A stretch of 64,000 nucleotides of DNA from contig NOKP01000006.1 in the NCBI GenBank assembly GCA_002682825.1, forward strand, positions 1,674,001 through 1,738,000. The letters run 5' to 3'. Under the pieces are notes generated by a model. It was not told where the DNA came from. It did no database searches and saw nothing but the letters and a program-made list of their open reading frames with translations. Positions within the stretch are counted from its first letter, which is position 1. Each line of letters begins with the position of its first letter. The stretch comes from Neonectria sp. B-13 (Eukaryota; Ascomycota; Sordariomycetes; Hypocreales; Nectriaceae). The translations under genes were made by a program, and so were the position numbers. Shown here one piece after another: positions 10,691-23,227 of the stretch.

Positions 10691-13268
10691 CTATACGCCC
10701 TTGGACAGCAGGTTCAGGGCACTGCCTGCGAGGATGAAAAGGGCCTGGTCCTTGGTGACGGCGTGCTTGGTGGGGATGAGGAACTCGTCGCCCGAGGCCT
10801 TGGTGACGCGCAGCTGCACGGCGCCCTGGCCGCCGTTCTTGAGCATGTCGAGGAGGCCGACGGTGGCAACCTCGTCGCCGGCGCCGATGCGGTCGTAGTC
10901 GGCCTCGTTCTCGAAGTTCAGGGGCACGACACCCTGCTTCTTGAGGTTGGTCTCGTGGATGCGGGCGAAGGACTTGGTGAGAACGACGCGGGCGCCGAGG
11001 AAGCGCGGCTGCAGGGCGGCGTGCTCCCGGGCGGAGCCCTCGCCGTAGTTGTGCTCGGCGACAACGAGCCACTCCTGGCCGCGCTTCTTCCACAGCTCGC
11101 CGAGCTCGGGGATGGTGTGCTTGGAGCCGTCGAGGTCGTAGGCGGCGTTGACCTCGTCCGTCTCGGCGTTGATGGCCGTGTTGAGCGTGTTGGTGCTGAT
11201 GTTGGGCAGGTGGCCCTTGTACTTGAGCCAGGGACCGGCGGCGGAGATGGTGTCGGTGGTGCACTTGCCGGTGACCTTGACGAGGACGCGCAGGCCCGAG
11301 AGGTCCGACTCGGGGAACGGAGGGAAAGGCTCCAGGAAGGCCAGGCGTTCGGAGGTGGGGGAGATGGCGATCTGGGTGTTGCCGTCGGGCTCCTGGGACA
11401 GGACACCCAGCGTCGGGTTGCCGGACTCGAAGGGAGTCGGGGGGCCCTCGAGACCGTGGGGAGGAGAGAACCTGAAGTCCTTGCCCTCCGGGGTCTTGAT
11501 GGAGTCGGTCATGGGGTTGAAGGTGGTCGAGCCGGCAAAGGCCATGGCGGTGACGATCTCGGGCGAGGCGAGGAAGTTCATGGTGTCGGGGTTGCCATCG
11601 TTTCGGCCACGGAAGTTGCGGTTGTACGACGTCAGGATCGCGTTACTGGTGCCCTTGGTGACGCCGTCCTGTCGCTTCCACTGACCAATGCAAGGACCGC
11701 AGGCGTTGGAGAGCACGATGCCACCGGCGCCCTCAAAGGTCTGCAGAGTGCCGTCACGCTCGAGGGTGGCGCGGATCTGTTCACTACCGGGGGTGATGTA
11801 GAAGTCGGCGACGGGCTTGAGGCCGGCCTCGGCAGCCTCCTTGAGCAGGCTCTCGACGCGGGTCATGTCCTCGTATGAACTGTTGGTGCAGCTACCGATG
11901 AGGCCGGCGGAGAGGACCTCGGGCCATTGCTGGTCCTTGACGACCTCCTTGAACTTGGAAAGGGGGGTGGCCAGATCGGGGGTGAAGGGGCCGTTGATAT
12001 GGGGCTCCAGGGTCGACAGGTCGATGGTGATGAGCTCGTCGTACTCGGCGCCCTCGTCGGCGCTGAAGCGCCACTGGGCATCGGGGTCGGAGCTGTTGCC
12101 AGCGAAGCTCTCGAGGGCCGCGATGTTGGCGTTGGCCTGAGATCGGCGGGTCGATTCGAGGTACCTCGCCGTAGCACTAGTGTAGGGGAAGATGGACGTG
12201 GTGGCGCCAACCTCGGCTCCCTGCAATAGATAGTTAGTGCAACTGTAAATCAAGTTCTGAAAGGAGCCAACTTGCCATATTACACATAGTTGCCATTCCG
12301 GTAGCGCTCAGAGTGTCGACACCAGGGCCGAAGTACTCGATGATGGAGCCAGTGCCGCCGCGAACGGTGAGCTCGCCAGCCAGGCGCAGGATGACATCCT
12401 TGGGCGACACCCAGTTGGTCAACTTGCCGACGAGGCGGACACCGAGGATCTTGGGGGCCTTGAGCTCCCAGGGCGCACCGACAAGGGCCTCGACGGCATC
12501 GGCACCGCCAACACCGATGGTGACAGTGCAGAGACCTCCGGCGTTGGGGCTGTGCGAGTCGGTTCCCAGCATCATCAGTCCGGGCAGGGCGTAGTTCTCC
12601 AGGACGGTCTGGTGGATGATGCCGGCGCCCGGAGGCCAGAAGTCCATGCCGTACTTGCGGGCGGCCGACTCGAGGAAGTCGAAGACCTCCTTGTTGGTCT
12701 CGATGCCCTGCTGCAGGTCGTCCTCGGCACCCTTGGAGCCGACAATCAAGTGGTCGCAGTGGATGCTGGCGGGAATGGCGGGCTTGGCGAGATTGCACGA
12801 CATAAACTGCAGGATGGCCATCTGGGCCGAGGCGTCCTGCATGTTGACGCGGTCGGGATTGAGGCGCAGGTTGGCCTGGCCGCGGATGGCGCGCCCATTG
12901 TCCGTGTTGGTGAGCAGCGACTCCTCAACGTTGTCGAGATGGCTGTAGAGGATCTTCTCGGCCAGCGTCAGGCGCTGCTTGCCGAGCACGCGGCGGACGT
13001 CGGTGTACTTGGTGTAGAGCTTCTCGTACGTCGGAGGCAGCGACTTGACCGTCGAGAAGTCCCTCCGGGCGGCGAGGGCGGCAGTAGACCGGATGGCACT
13101 GGGGCCAGCGCGTCGCAAGAGTTGCTGTAGAGGGGAGGAAACGAGGAGTCAGTACGGCGGATTCTCTCAATGGATGCTCAATTGCGGCGATGCCCAATTA
13201 CTCAATGCTTAGGGGAAACTCACCGTCATGGCGCCGCCTGAGCGGCTGGCCAGCTCAATTGAGGCCAT
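10691..13268 (-). CDS. ACO2: Mitochondrial aconitate hydratase, Aco2/AcoB type (putative homocitrate dehydratase)
   Basis: Three exons on the minus strand: 13268-13224, 13124-12276 and 12220-10691. They give up to 807 residues. This is a full aconitase, with cluster ligands C409 (GSCTNSSYED), C472 and C475 (ACGPCIGQW). It resembles the second fungal aconitase more than the citric-acid-cycle enzyme. One mark is GKCTTDTISAAGPWLKYKGHL, where the TCA-cycle enzyme has TTDHIS. In yeast and Aspergillus that paralogue acts as mitochondrial homocitrate dehydratase in lysine synthesis. The first ATG (13268) gives a leader with a Glu. The second in-frame ATG (13229) gives MTQLLRRAGPSAIRSTAALAARRDFS, a better mitochondrial presequence, and may be the real start. 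The second intron starts with GC (GCAAGT), and the frame forces that choice. Paralogue assignment is less certain than the family. Confidence 0.88.
12221..12275 (-). other. GC-AG intron in the aconitase gene
   Basis: The donor reads ATG|GCAAGT and the acceptor TTGCAG|GGA. Splicing here joins ...MCNM to GAEVGATTS without loss, which is the conserved aconitase sequence. No GT donor nearby keeps that sequence. Apart from the C, the donor matches the 5' splice consensus, as is usual for GC-AG introns. Confidence 0.82.
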
Positions 13269-13861
13269 GATCGGGTGGTGCTGCGTGCAACGGGTACGAT
13301 GTACCGGAGGATGGATGACTCTGACTCTTCCGCGGTGGACCAGGAGTCGTTGGTGTTGGTGATTCTTTTTGGTGGGGGCGAGTTCGGGGGACAAATTTTT
13401 GGCAATTGTAAATTGACGGGATTGGATTGGAGTTTGGCCGACAGATCTGGGGATGTGGGGGCTCCACCACCGCCGAGCACCGGCCCAGTGGAGGTGGAGG
13501 TGGATCTCGGCATTTCCCCAGTGACACCACAATTGCTCTCTCCAGGAAATGCTCTCCATGGCTGTAGCTGTGTAAGTAGGCACAATCATGTCCTGACTGC
13601 CAAGGCAGGTAGGTAATGGAAGGTAACTAGTTCCCTCCATATCCTTCTGTATTCCGTTCTTCATTCCGTAACAGTTACCAATACATACGTACTCAACGTA
13701 CACCAACAATGACATAAATCAAGCTTCCCTCTCTCTATCTCCCTGCCCTGTATCAAAGAGTGCAAGGTGTGCAAGCCATCGCCCGGTGTTTTGTTATTAT
13801 CGCAGGACGGCGTGTTCCTTCATTCCCACCGTCCATCTCCCCTCGGCAACATTCTCGCCCT
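13269..13861. other. Intergenic, 0.6 kb
   Basis: Promoter of the aconitase gene (minus strand) and 3' flank of NUP85. No gene seen; the open frames lack protein-like character. Confidence 0.4.
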
Positions 13862-16800
13862 CTAGAACATGGCAACTCCATCCGCATCCTCCAGCCATAA
13901 CGTCGCCAGGTCCTTGTTCAGCCCCAACCGCAGCCTTCGGAGCACATCCTCTCCCTTGGTCGTCGAGAAAAAGCCCTTTCTCCAATCCCATCCTCTCTGC
14001 ACGCTGGTTCCCGCCGTCATCTTGTGCATGTGGTTCACCAGCATCGAACTGCCGCTCATCACGTAGCTGCTCCCACTCAGTGAGCTCGTCGACTTCTGCA
14101 TCAAGTCCCACGGCGTCGACCCCTTGAGTGCCTGGCCCGATCCCAGCACCACTTCGAAGAAATCGGCACACGCCGAGTACACTCGCTCGCCAACAGTCTC
14201 GATATCCTCAATAGCTTTGAGGAGAATGTCGATTTGCTCCAGCGTAATCACGGCCGGCGACTGGTTAATAAAGACCGTGGCCTCGCCCAGTAAAGCCAGC
14301 AGGAAGTCCTCGCTGACAACCGCATCTCGGGTATCGTCATAGAGGCCACCACGAATGTTGTCGTCGGCGCTAGAGATGACCGCCACCAAAGCAGACGCCG
14401 CTTGTTTCTTGAGCTTAAGCGCCTTGCTAGAAGAAACGTCTTCCAGCTGCTCGGAATCACGAATCTCGTAAAACTTGCGCAGCGTGGCATACCCACTTAG
14501 CATCCGGCCAAGGAGTTGCGCCGCCTCCAAGTCCTGCTGGGCTCGCTTCTCCAACGTCTCGGTTCGCTTCCGCAGCAAGTCCTTCAAATCTTCATCGAGA
14601 TCCTTCTCCAAGGGATACGCAGTGGATTGAACCAGCGAGTATGACATGAGGAGGTTGAGCACTGCCCGCACGCTGTCCGGTCGGTGAGAGAGAGCATAGT
14701 ACCACAGCGCCTCACCATATCGGTGCGACTCCTTGGACAGAATCTCGGCAAAGGTCTGGACAAAGTTAGCTTTTGGATCCCTCGACACTGTATACTGGCT
14801 CTTACCTCTGCCGTCTCTTCAGCATAGTTGATCATGCCGAGATCGTTCAGTATTCTCCAGATCTTGTCGACAGTACGGCTCGAGTGCTCATCCAGGGTGG
14901 CTAGGAGATCTCGCAGAAGCTCGCCGACAGTCTGTTCTGATTTCTCAGGCGAATCCATCCGGCCAAGCACCTGAATAGCCATTTCCCATCCATCACGCTC
15001 CGGGGACAGTTGCTCGATGCCTGCCAGCTCTCTGGCGTAGAGGACCAGCGTCGTGTCCTTGATGCCTTCCAATTCATCCGGTCCAGGTTGAGTTACGCCC
15101 AACAAAGCAAGGTCGTCCATGTCCAAGGTGTCGAGGGGTAGAGGATTCGCTGACTCGGTTGCAGGGAGCCAATCGCCCAACGACGCCACCTCGGCCACTG
15201 TGCAGGACAAGGGTAGAGACCATGCCCTAAGGAACCCAAGGACAGCATTGACGTTGCCCTCGAAGGCAGAAGCGATTGCGACCTCAACGGGGTTCATTGA
15301 ATTGGGGTTCATGTCGGAGTCGATAACGTGGTGGAAGGCGGTCGCCAGTCGTTCAAAGTAATCGTCCGAGCCCGCTGAGTGCGATGCCGATGCTCGGAAG
15401 CTCTGCGAGTGTGACATCTTGAGCGACTTGTGACGCTGGTTGCCATCGTCCCACCAGCCGAAGAGTCCGATCGTTGCCTCACACCAGTCTTGAGCCACCT
15501 CCATAATCGCCTCATGGCTTCCGAGAATGATGCCGTAAATGGTTTGTAAGTTCTCGTAAATATCCCAGGGAATCTGGCTAGATGCTTTCCTCGCCATGGT
15601 CGACATGGATTGTGGTTGGGGATTAAATTCATCATCCAAGGAATCTCTCATGTTTTGGTCCTTGCCTTCAGCGAAGAGCGTCAGTCTATCCAGGGAGCCA
15701 CGTGCCTGGATACGGAACAGAGTCCAGTTGCTGTTCCAGATGTCCCAATCTGATCTCTTGGCGGGGCACTGATCCAGGATGTCGCAGGTGGCGGTGGCGA
15801 ACCGTCTCACATTCTCAAGGGCTTTGCCGGTGTAGGCGAACTCCCCACGAGGACCTCGGCGGACGTTTTCCCAGCCAGCATTTCCTAGCAGGTGCGAAGC
15901 GCCCTCGACATCTCCGCGAAGCAATGCGCATCGAACTGTTTGCCAGTAAAGGCTATGGCATGCCGGGCTGGGCTTGTATCGGCTGATCTCTCGCACCTGG
16001 TCGGGGTATAGGTTATGGCTCGTTTGCATCCAGTCGAACAGGATCTCAGGGAGGGGAGGTGTCTTCTCGTCCTCGGTATTGCTGTCGAAGCGAGTATGAT
16101 GCATTCGGAGAATCAGGTGAGCAACGTAGGCGGCCTTTTCAAAGGACTCGGCTTCAGGTCCAGGCCCAATCGTCGCAAAGTCTTCACCCTCTGGCTGGGG
16201 CAGCTCGTCCACGTGGTCATTCCACAGGCGAACCAGACGATATGTGATACTAGCCAGTGAATTGTCCATCTTTTCCGCATCATCCTCTGTGCCGACACCT
16301 TCCTCGTAAAGGCGGCAAACAAGTTCCTCCGTCGTCAAGATCAGGTTGGCTGGCTCGACGATTCGGGCTGGTTCTTGTTGATTGTATAGGTCCTTGGCGA
16401 TTGCCGCGAATTGGAAGCCTCGTTTCCAGGATGACATGCCGAAGTGTGCGGCGGATCGTTTGAAGATGTCCTCTGCCTCCTTTCGAACTCGATTAGTCGC
16501 GGCCGGGGTGTTGAGCATCATCAGGTCCGACTCGTCGCCGATCATCGGCTGCCCATAAGGCCGATCGTCATGGCGCATGTTGAGAAACATGTCAGGTTCT
16601 TCCGAAGCTTCTCGTTCGTATATCTCGTCGTATTCCTCCCCGGACGCATCCTCATCCATATCCTCGTCGATGAATCGCTCGATTTCGGCTTCGACCTCAT
16701 CATCTTCGGGAGGGCCATCGGGAGCAGCAGACCTTCGAAAGAGGCTAAGTCGGTGAGGGGGTAGGTCCATCTCTCCTTCGGCATCCTCGTCCTCCTCATC

Positions 16801-17190
16801 TTCCTCTTCATCCTCCTCATCTGCAGCACTAAACTGGCGGCTCAGGCCAGACGGCTGTGGGGCTCTGCCTCTGATGGAGCGACCGAGTGGATTATTTGAC
16901 ATGCTCTGCTGGCTAAAGAGGCTCTTGGGGTTGTTGCCTGAAGGTTTCGCGCCAAAGCTGAGGGGCTTCGAGTCGCTCATACCGTGCATCATGGAACTCC
17001 CCATGAATGAGGCCGTGGGCGCGCCAGCAGGAGTGAACGAAGCAGCGGAGGACGGAGGGGGGCCAGCCGGGGTTGTCGAGGGGTCGTTGTCAAGGAAGGA
17101 GAACCCCGAGCGCGGCGGGTTCCTATCCGGCGTCGACGGCGCCGGGCTGCTGGGCGGGCTGGAGTCGGGGACGACGAATCTGTGAGCCAT
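13862..17190 (-). CDS. NUP85: Nucleoporin Nup85 (Y-complex subunit)
   Basis: Two exons, 17190-14806 and 14755-13862, give 1,092 residues across one intron (GTAAGA...CAG). The first 190 residues are disordered, with the Pro/Ser pattern seen in fungal Nup85 (VPDSSPPSSPAPSTPDR) and long Glu/Asp runs near 122-185. The rest is the alpha-solenoid typical of the scaffold nucleoporins. Landmarks are LMMLNTPAATNRVRKEAEDIFK at the start of the fold, a Trp-rich stretch (ATIGLFGWWDDGN), NDLGMINYAEETAE at the splice site, and the terminal VLRRLRLGLNKDLATLW helix. Nup85 belongs to the Nup84/Nup107 Y-complex, which coats the nuclear pore. The call rests on recalled similarity to fungal Nup85 proteins. Another Y-complex solenoid protein is the main alternative. 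Confidence 0.8.
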
Positions 17191-18305
17191 GATGGCGTCC
17201 GAAGCTGCGAAAGCTCCCTAGCGTCGAATGCTCCAAGTCGAGATGGCGGCGCGGCGGTGGCAGGGCGTATCACTCATCCAGAGGAGTAAGGCGTTGGTGT
17301 CGCATGCAATAACCGTTGTCAGGAATGCGATGATTGATGATTGTTTTGGTCTCTGGAATTGGCCAGAGCTGGCTGTCAACGCGTTTGGGATATTTTTTGG
17401 AGCTATCGCGACGGGTGATGATGGTCCGGAGTTTATCCGACATTCACTGGGCTCCCCACCCGCGTTGACCGAAGCTCACCTTAGAGGTTAATATTAGTGC
17501 CGCCAAGTCTCAAAATCCACACGGCAAAAGATAAGCAGAATAGAAGCTAGCGTAGGCGACGGGCTTTTCTCGCTGAAATCCTCGGCATTGCTCTGGCATT
17601 CAGATCCCTACGCTATCCTGATCCATCTTTGTCTGGCAGCTTCTATAGGTACCTGGTCAAGGACAAACATGTTACTCGCCAATGCCACGGCTTAAAGCGG
17701 GTTTGTTATTCAGCATCGACGTTTGCCACCCTCGTCGCCCTGCACCAACGCATACAGCCGGAATGCCTGGCTCACGCGGCTTGGAGAAATTCCGATGCGG
17801 ACGGTACGGCTTCCGTCTATGTCTGGAACTGCCGAGCTATCTCAAAGCTATGGACCACACCTCGGATCGGATCCCGTCCTCGTCATTTGCCCGGGAGAAG
17901 TCATGGTTCCTCCGCATCTCTTGGGACGGGGCCGCAATGCTCGAGGCCTGTACCAATAGCACAGGCTTCCAACCCACTGAGCCAACCTCCCCACAGAGCA
18001 CAGCCATGCCGATCCAGCAAGAAGAGCGAGGCATTCCTCCAATGGGCTAAAGCCAAGCATCATCATCGGATGTCATTGCCTTTCTCAGCTGACGTGGTTG
18101 TGTGGATTTCAAAGTCCATTGCGGGGTAGGCGGTTCACGGAGTTGCTCGGGGATCGGAATCTGGCATCACGGATTTCAGTCTCCATACATAAACGATCCA
18201 ACCTTGATTGAAATTGGCGTTTCTCGACCATCGAAACCAACAACTGAGTTCTGCATCAGTTTGTCCTCTCTACACACGGATTTCATCCCAGTTCTGTTCG
18301 ACACA
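17191..18305. other. Divergent intergenic region, 1.1 kb
   Basis: Lies between the start of NUP85 (minus) and the formaldehyde dehydrogenase gene (plus) and should hold both promoters. Open frames at 17629-18129 overlap one another in all frames and do not look coding. Confidence 0.4.
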
Positions 18306-19752
<1,447 letters not shown>

Positions 19753-20430
19753 GTCAGCTTAAAAATTAAATAGTAAAATGAATGTCAAGTCCAATAATCT
19801 AAGGGATAGGGAATTGACTCTATCAAAATTGTAAGCCGGGGCATCCGTTCTATATGTGCGACGATTGCCAGCAACCTTGATGGCCCAACCCGGACTAATG
19901 ACGCGCCCCGCCAAAATATTACCCACGATTTCCATGGATTGTATCGAGGAGGAGCAACAACTGTATATCGCTAGACATCTGCTATTCAGCAATTAGATGT
20001 CAAGTTGCTGGGCTCAAGGTATCAGGTCGATTTCAACCCAGCCTACCCTATATCAGGGGTGAAACCGGGGATTGTATAACCAAGAAATTTTGTATATAGT
20101 GGCATGAAAGCTCATATGAGAAATTGGGAATCTGAATTATTGAATTATTGTTTTCCCTACATGATTGTTTCTTGACAGCACTGTCTCTGTCTGGTAGTTG
20201 TCGTGGTCTCAGGCATGAACATCCCTTTTAGCTCTCGCTGGGCGCTGCTTAGAAATGGCCGTGGTCTGGGACGTGCATGGAATCCGGGGTACCCACACTA
20301 GCTGCCGGGCGGGCCGTGGGGGGCTTTTGGGAAACGAGTTCGCCACGAAAACAAGTCTCGGGCAAGACGTGTCTCAAGGGGCTAGCCTCAGCTCAACCGT
20401 GCCGGCCATTCTGCAACCCATTGTCCGAAA
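19753..20430. other. Intergenic, 0.7 kb
   Basis: 3' flank of the dehydrogenase gene (AT-rich to about 20180) and promoter of NTH1. Open frames that overlap the NTH1 start are shadows. Confidence 0.4.
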
Positions 20431-21719
20431 ATGCGGACTTCAAGAGTATCTAGAGACTCAGCAAAGCTCTTTGATCGCGTGTCGGAGCCCATATCGCCGC
20501 CGAGACGAACAACGCGAGGGTCCCTGGCTCGGTTTGCTCTGGCAACCAAGGCAGAAGAGACCAAGGCCGACATTCGAGACATTGAAGATGTCGTCAGCCC
20601 TCCGCCTCCAAAGCGACGGCGAGTCGTCGCGGTCAAACTGGAAGATACATCGCGTCCAAGCGACATCAAGTCTGAAGGTATCAAATCCGAATACATCAAG
20701 TCCGAAGCCATCGAAGACTCCCTCAGCTCCATCCCCTCGCCGCCGTCCAAGGCTCCGCGCCGAGCCCGCAAACCCGCCCGAAAGGCTGTTGACCGATCGA
20801 CCGGAGAGACCACGATCGAACCGCCGTCCGACTGGGAGGCCATGTACAACGTTGTGAGGAAGATGCGAGCGCCCGGCGGGGCTGCGTACGGTGCGGCCGT
20901 CGATACGATGGGGTGCGAACGGCTGGCGGATAAGAACGCTTCTCCCAAGGACCAGCGGTACCATTCTCTGGTGGCATTGATGCTGTCGAGCCAGACAAAA
21001 GACACGGTCACTGCGGTTGTCATGAGGAAGCTTCAGACGGAGCTGCCGGCGTACAAACCCGAGGCACCAGTTGGACTAAATATCAACAACATGATCGCCG
21101 TGGACCCAGCCTTATTGAACCAGACCATATGGGCAGTGGGATTTCACAATAACAAGACACGGTATGTTTTCGCTAAGATTGGGACGTCGGGGCGAGATGG
21201 CTGACGATGATACACAGATACCTCAAGCAAACGGCTGAGATTCTTCGCGACAAATGGAACGGCGATATCCCCGACACGATCGAAGGGCTCATATCTCTAC
21301 CCGGCGTGGGGCCCAAGATGGCGTACCTGTGCATGTCGGTGGCGTGGAACCGCACCGAGGGCATCGGCGTCGACGTGCATGTGCACCGTATCACGAACCT
21401 CTGGGGCTGGAACAAGACCAAGAACCCGGAGGAGACGCGGCACGCACTGCAGTCCTGGCTGCCGCACGACCGATGGCGAGAGATCAACTCGCTGCTGGTC
21501 GGGCTCGGACAGGCCATCTGCCTCCCCGTTGGGCGAAAGTGCGGTGAGTGCGAGCTAGGCTTCGAGGGACTCTGCAAGGCGGCGGACCGCAAAAAGGTCT
21601 CTGAGGGACGGAGAGTCAAGGTGGAAAAGGTTGAGGCTGAAGACGGGGATGGCACGGTGGTCAAGCTGGAGGTTACACAGGACGTCGGGGTGAAGCACGA
21701 GGTGAAGCACGAGGACTGA
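20431..21719 (+). CDS. NTH1: Endonuclease III homolog Nth1 (DNA glycosylase/AP lyase)
   Basis: Two exons, 20431-21161 and 21218-21719, give 410 residues. Nth1 removes oxidised pyrimidines and cuts the abasic site in base-excision repair. The core (about 135-365) has the helix-hairpin-helix LPGVGPKMA with catalytic lysine K277, the conserved aspartate D296 (GVDVHVHR), and four cysteines for a 4Fe-4S cluster: C345, C352, C355 and C363. The last cysteine gap is 7 residues, against 5 in the bacterial enzyme. The N-terminal tail carries a nuclear localisation-like PPPPKRRR (57-64). Both tails carry several psi-K-x-E sumoylation motifs: K69, K80, K85 and K90, then K378, K393, K403 and K407. The final two lie in a 12-bp direct repeat. 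Yeast Ntg1 is known to be sumoylated, so the motifs may work (inference). Confidence 0.93.
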
Positions 21720-22617
21720 GGATAATTGACGGGTCAGTTCTCGAATGCCGGGGGTCAAATCACGCCGGGGTTCAAATACGCCGGGGGTTCTCTCAATCGC
21801 TGGCGGCGCTGGGCGGCATCCCACACGGGGCTGCCGGCGGCACCAGCCCACCATAAATCAGTGGTTGGGCGGCAGACCACGTAGCGAGCGGGAACAACAA
21901 ACAACGTCGCTGCTAGGACGGGCGCCTGAATATAGCGTCCTCAAAATGCACGAATACCCATTGATGCCCTACTCAGCGCTGCCCTACTCAGCGTTGCGTC
22001 GTATTCCCTTTCCATTGCGGTGCAGAGTGCAGCCAACAGTGCGCTATTGCAGTCATGGGGCTTGATAAGTTGCTGCTGTCAATTGAGCGGCGGCTCACGA
22101 GATCAGGGGCCCGATACCGATACGATACGATATCGGAGATAAGCCGGGGTCCAGCAGCCAAGGGACACTGGGACCCCAGAAACACGTAATCAGGGTGAGA
22201 TGCCTTGTCATGAGCCCGTTCGTCGATGGAGCCAACCCAAACGTCACTGTCCCGGTCACTGTCACTCTCACCGTCTCACGGCCGCTGCCACCAATGCCAT
22301 CACAGTCACCACCGTCATCAAAGCCCGCTTCCTCCGCTTGCCTGCTCGGATGCTCGACTGCAGAAGAAGAACTTGGTAGATTAATTTGTCAAAGTCGATT
22401 CAGAACCCGGTTGATCGGATGATTGCCAAAGAATGCCCAGTACGCCAACGCAAAACAGCCACTGCTGATAGAATACAACGGCGGAAAATCGCCTCGCAGC
22501 TCCCGTAGATCCCTTGCCCCCCTATCTCTCGTCATTACGTCGTGGTCGTCAACATCGGTTCCATCGGCAGCCGTGGAGCGACGCCGAACTCGGGCGCCTC
22601 GGGACTCGTTGGCCTCG
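21720..22617. other. Convergent intergenic region, 0.9 kb
   Basis: 3' flanks of NTH1 (plus) and the AN1 gene (minus). It contains a 15-bp direct repeat at 21966-21995, and several near-copies of cgccggggttcaaat around 21743-21790. No gene seen. Confidence 0.45.
21966..21995. repeat. Tandem pair of a 15-bp unit
   Basis: The unit gccctactcagcgct is followed at once by gccctactcagcgtt, differing in one base. It is a short local duplication outside genes. Confidence 0.8.
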
Positions 22618-22912
22618 TCATACGCCGCGGATCACCTGCGTGCGCTCCGACTCGAGCTGGGCGGCGTTGCGCTCGTGGGACTGCTTCTTGCACTGGACGG
22701 GGAAGCAGGGTCAGTGAACTGTGGAGCGAACCAACGAGGGTTTGGTGGAGTTTTGGGGGGGTACTAACGTCCTCAAGACCAGTGCACTTGTGATCCTCTA
22801 ATAGGCGGTGCTTGCCACAGAAATGTCCCTGGCAAAAGGTGCAGTCTCCGACGATTCGCTGGGCGGGCTCGCGGCACTGGATGGCGGTGCAACGGATTCG
22901 CTTGGGAGCCAT
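22618..22912 (-). CDS. AN1-type zinc-finger protein (72 aa)
   Basis: Two exons on the minus strand, 22912-22769 and 22692-22618, give 72 residues. The intron has a GTTAGT donor and CGTCCAG acceptor. The fold is one AN1-type zinc finger: Cys and His ligands run through RCTAIQCREPAQRIVGDC, then FCQGHFCGKH and HKCTGLEDC. The second exon completes the finger (CKKQSHERNAAQ) and ends in RTQVIRGV. Small AN1 proteins link stress to ubiquitin and proteasome function in fungi. This one has no A20 finger or ubiquitin-like domain. A TATAAAG element lies about 309 bases upstream of the ATG. The splice model is well supported because the second exon supplies the last zinc ligands. Confidence 0.85.
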
Positions 22913-23220
22913 GTTGATTGTGTTGTTGGAGTTGTGTGAGGTCTGGTAGTAGGTGGTAGACGGTAGGTGGAGAGATGGATGGTGTGATGAGGTTGAGACG
23001 GTGAGAGAGATGTAGACGGTGAGAGGTATAGACAGGAGAGAGTCTGAAGCGTGGACAGCGGCGGAATCGCCGAAGGTTTGCTGGTTGTTGATGCAAGTGA
23101 CCGTGCTTAGGTGGAAACCGGTGGAAAGCAGAGGAGGACGGAGATGAACGACGAGATTGAGATACGACAGAACTAACGGATAATGCGTCAGCGGCAAGGC
23201 GAGGAAGGGCGCCGTGAATG

Positions 23221-23227
23221 CTTTATA
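23221..23227 (-). promoter_or_regulatory. Candidate TATA box of the AN1 zinc-finger gene
   Basis: Reads TATAAAG on the minus strand, about 309 bases upstream of the ATG at 22912. A long leader is implied. There is no direct evidence of use. Confidence 0.35.

Noticed and set aside
10664..11878. 404-codon plus-strand open frame opposite the aconitase
   Set aside because: Gly/Val/Leu/Glu-rich shadow of a strongly biased coding exon; no domain.
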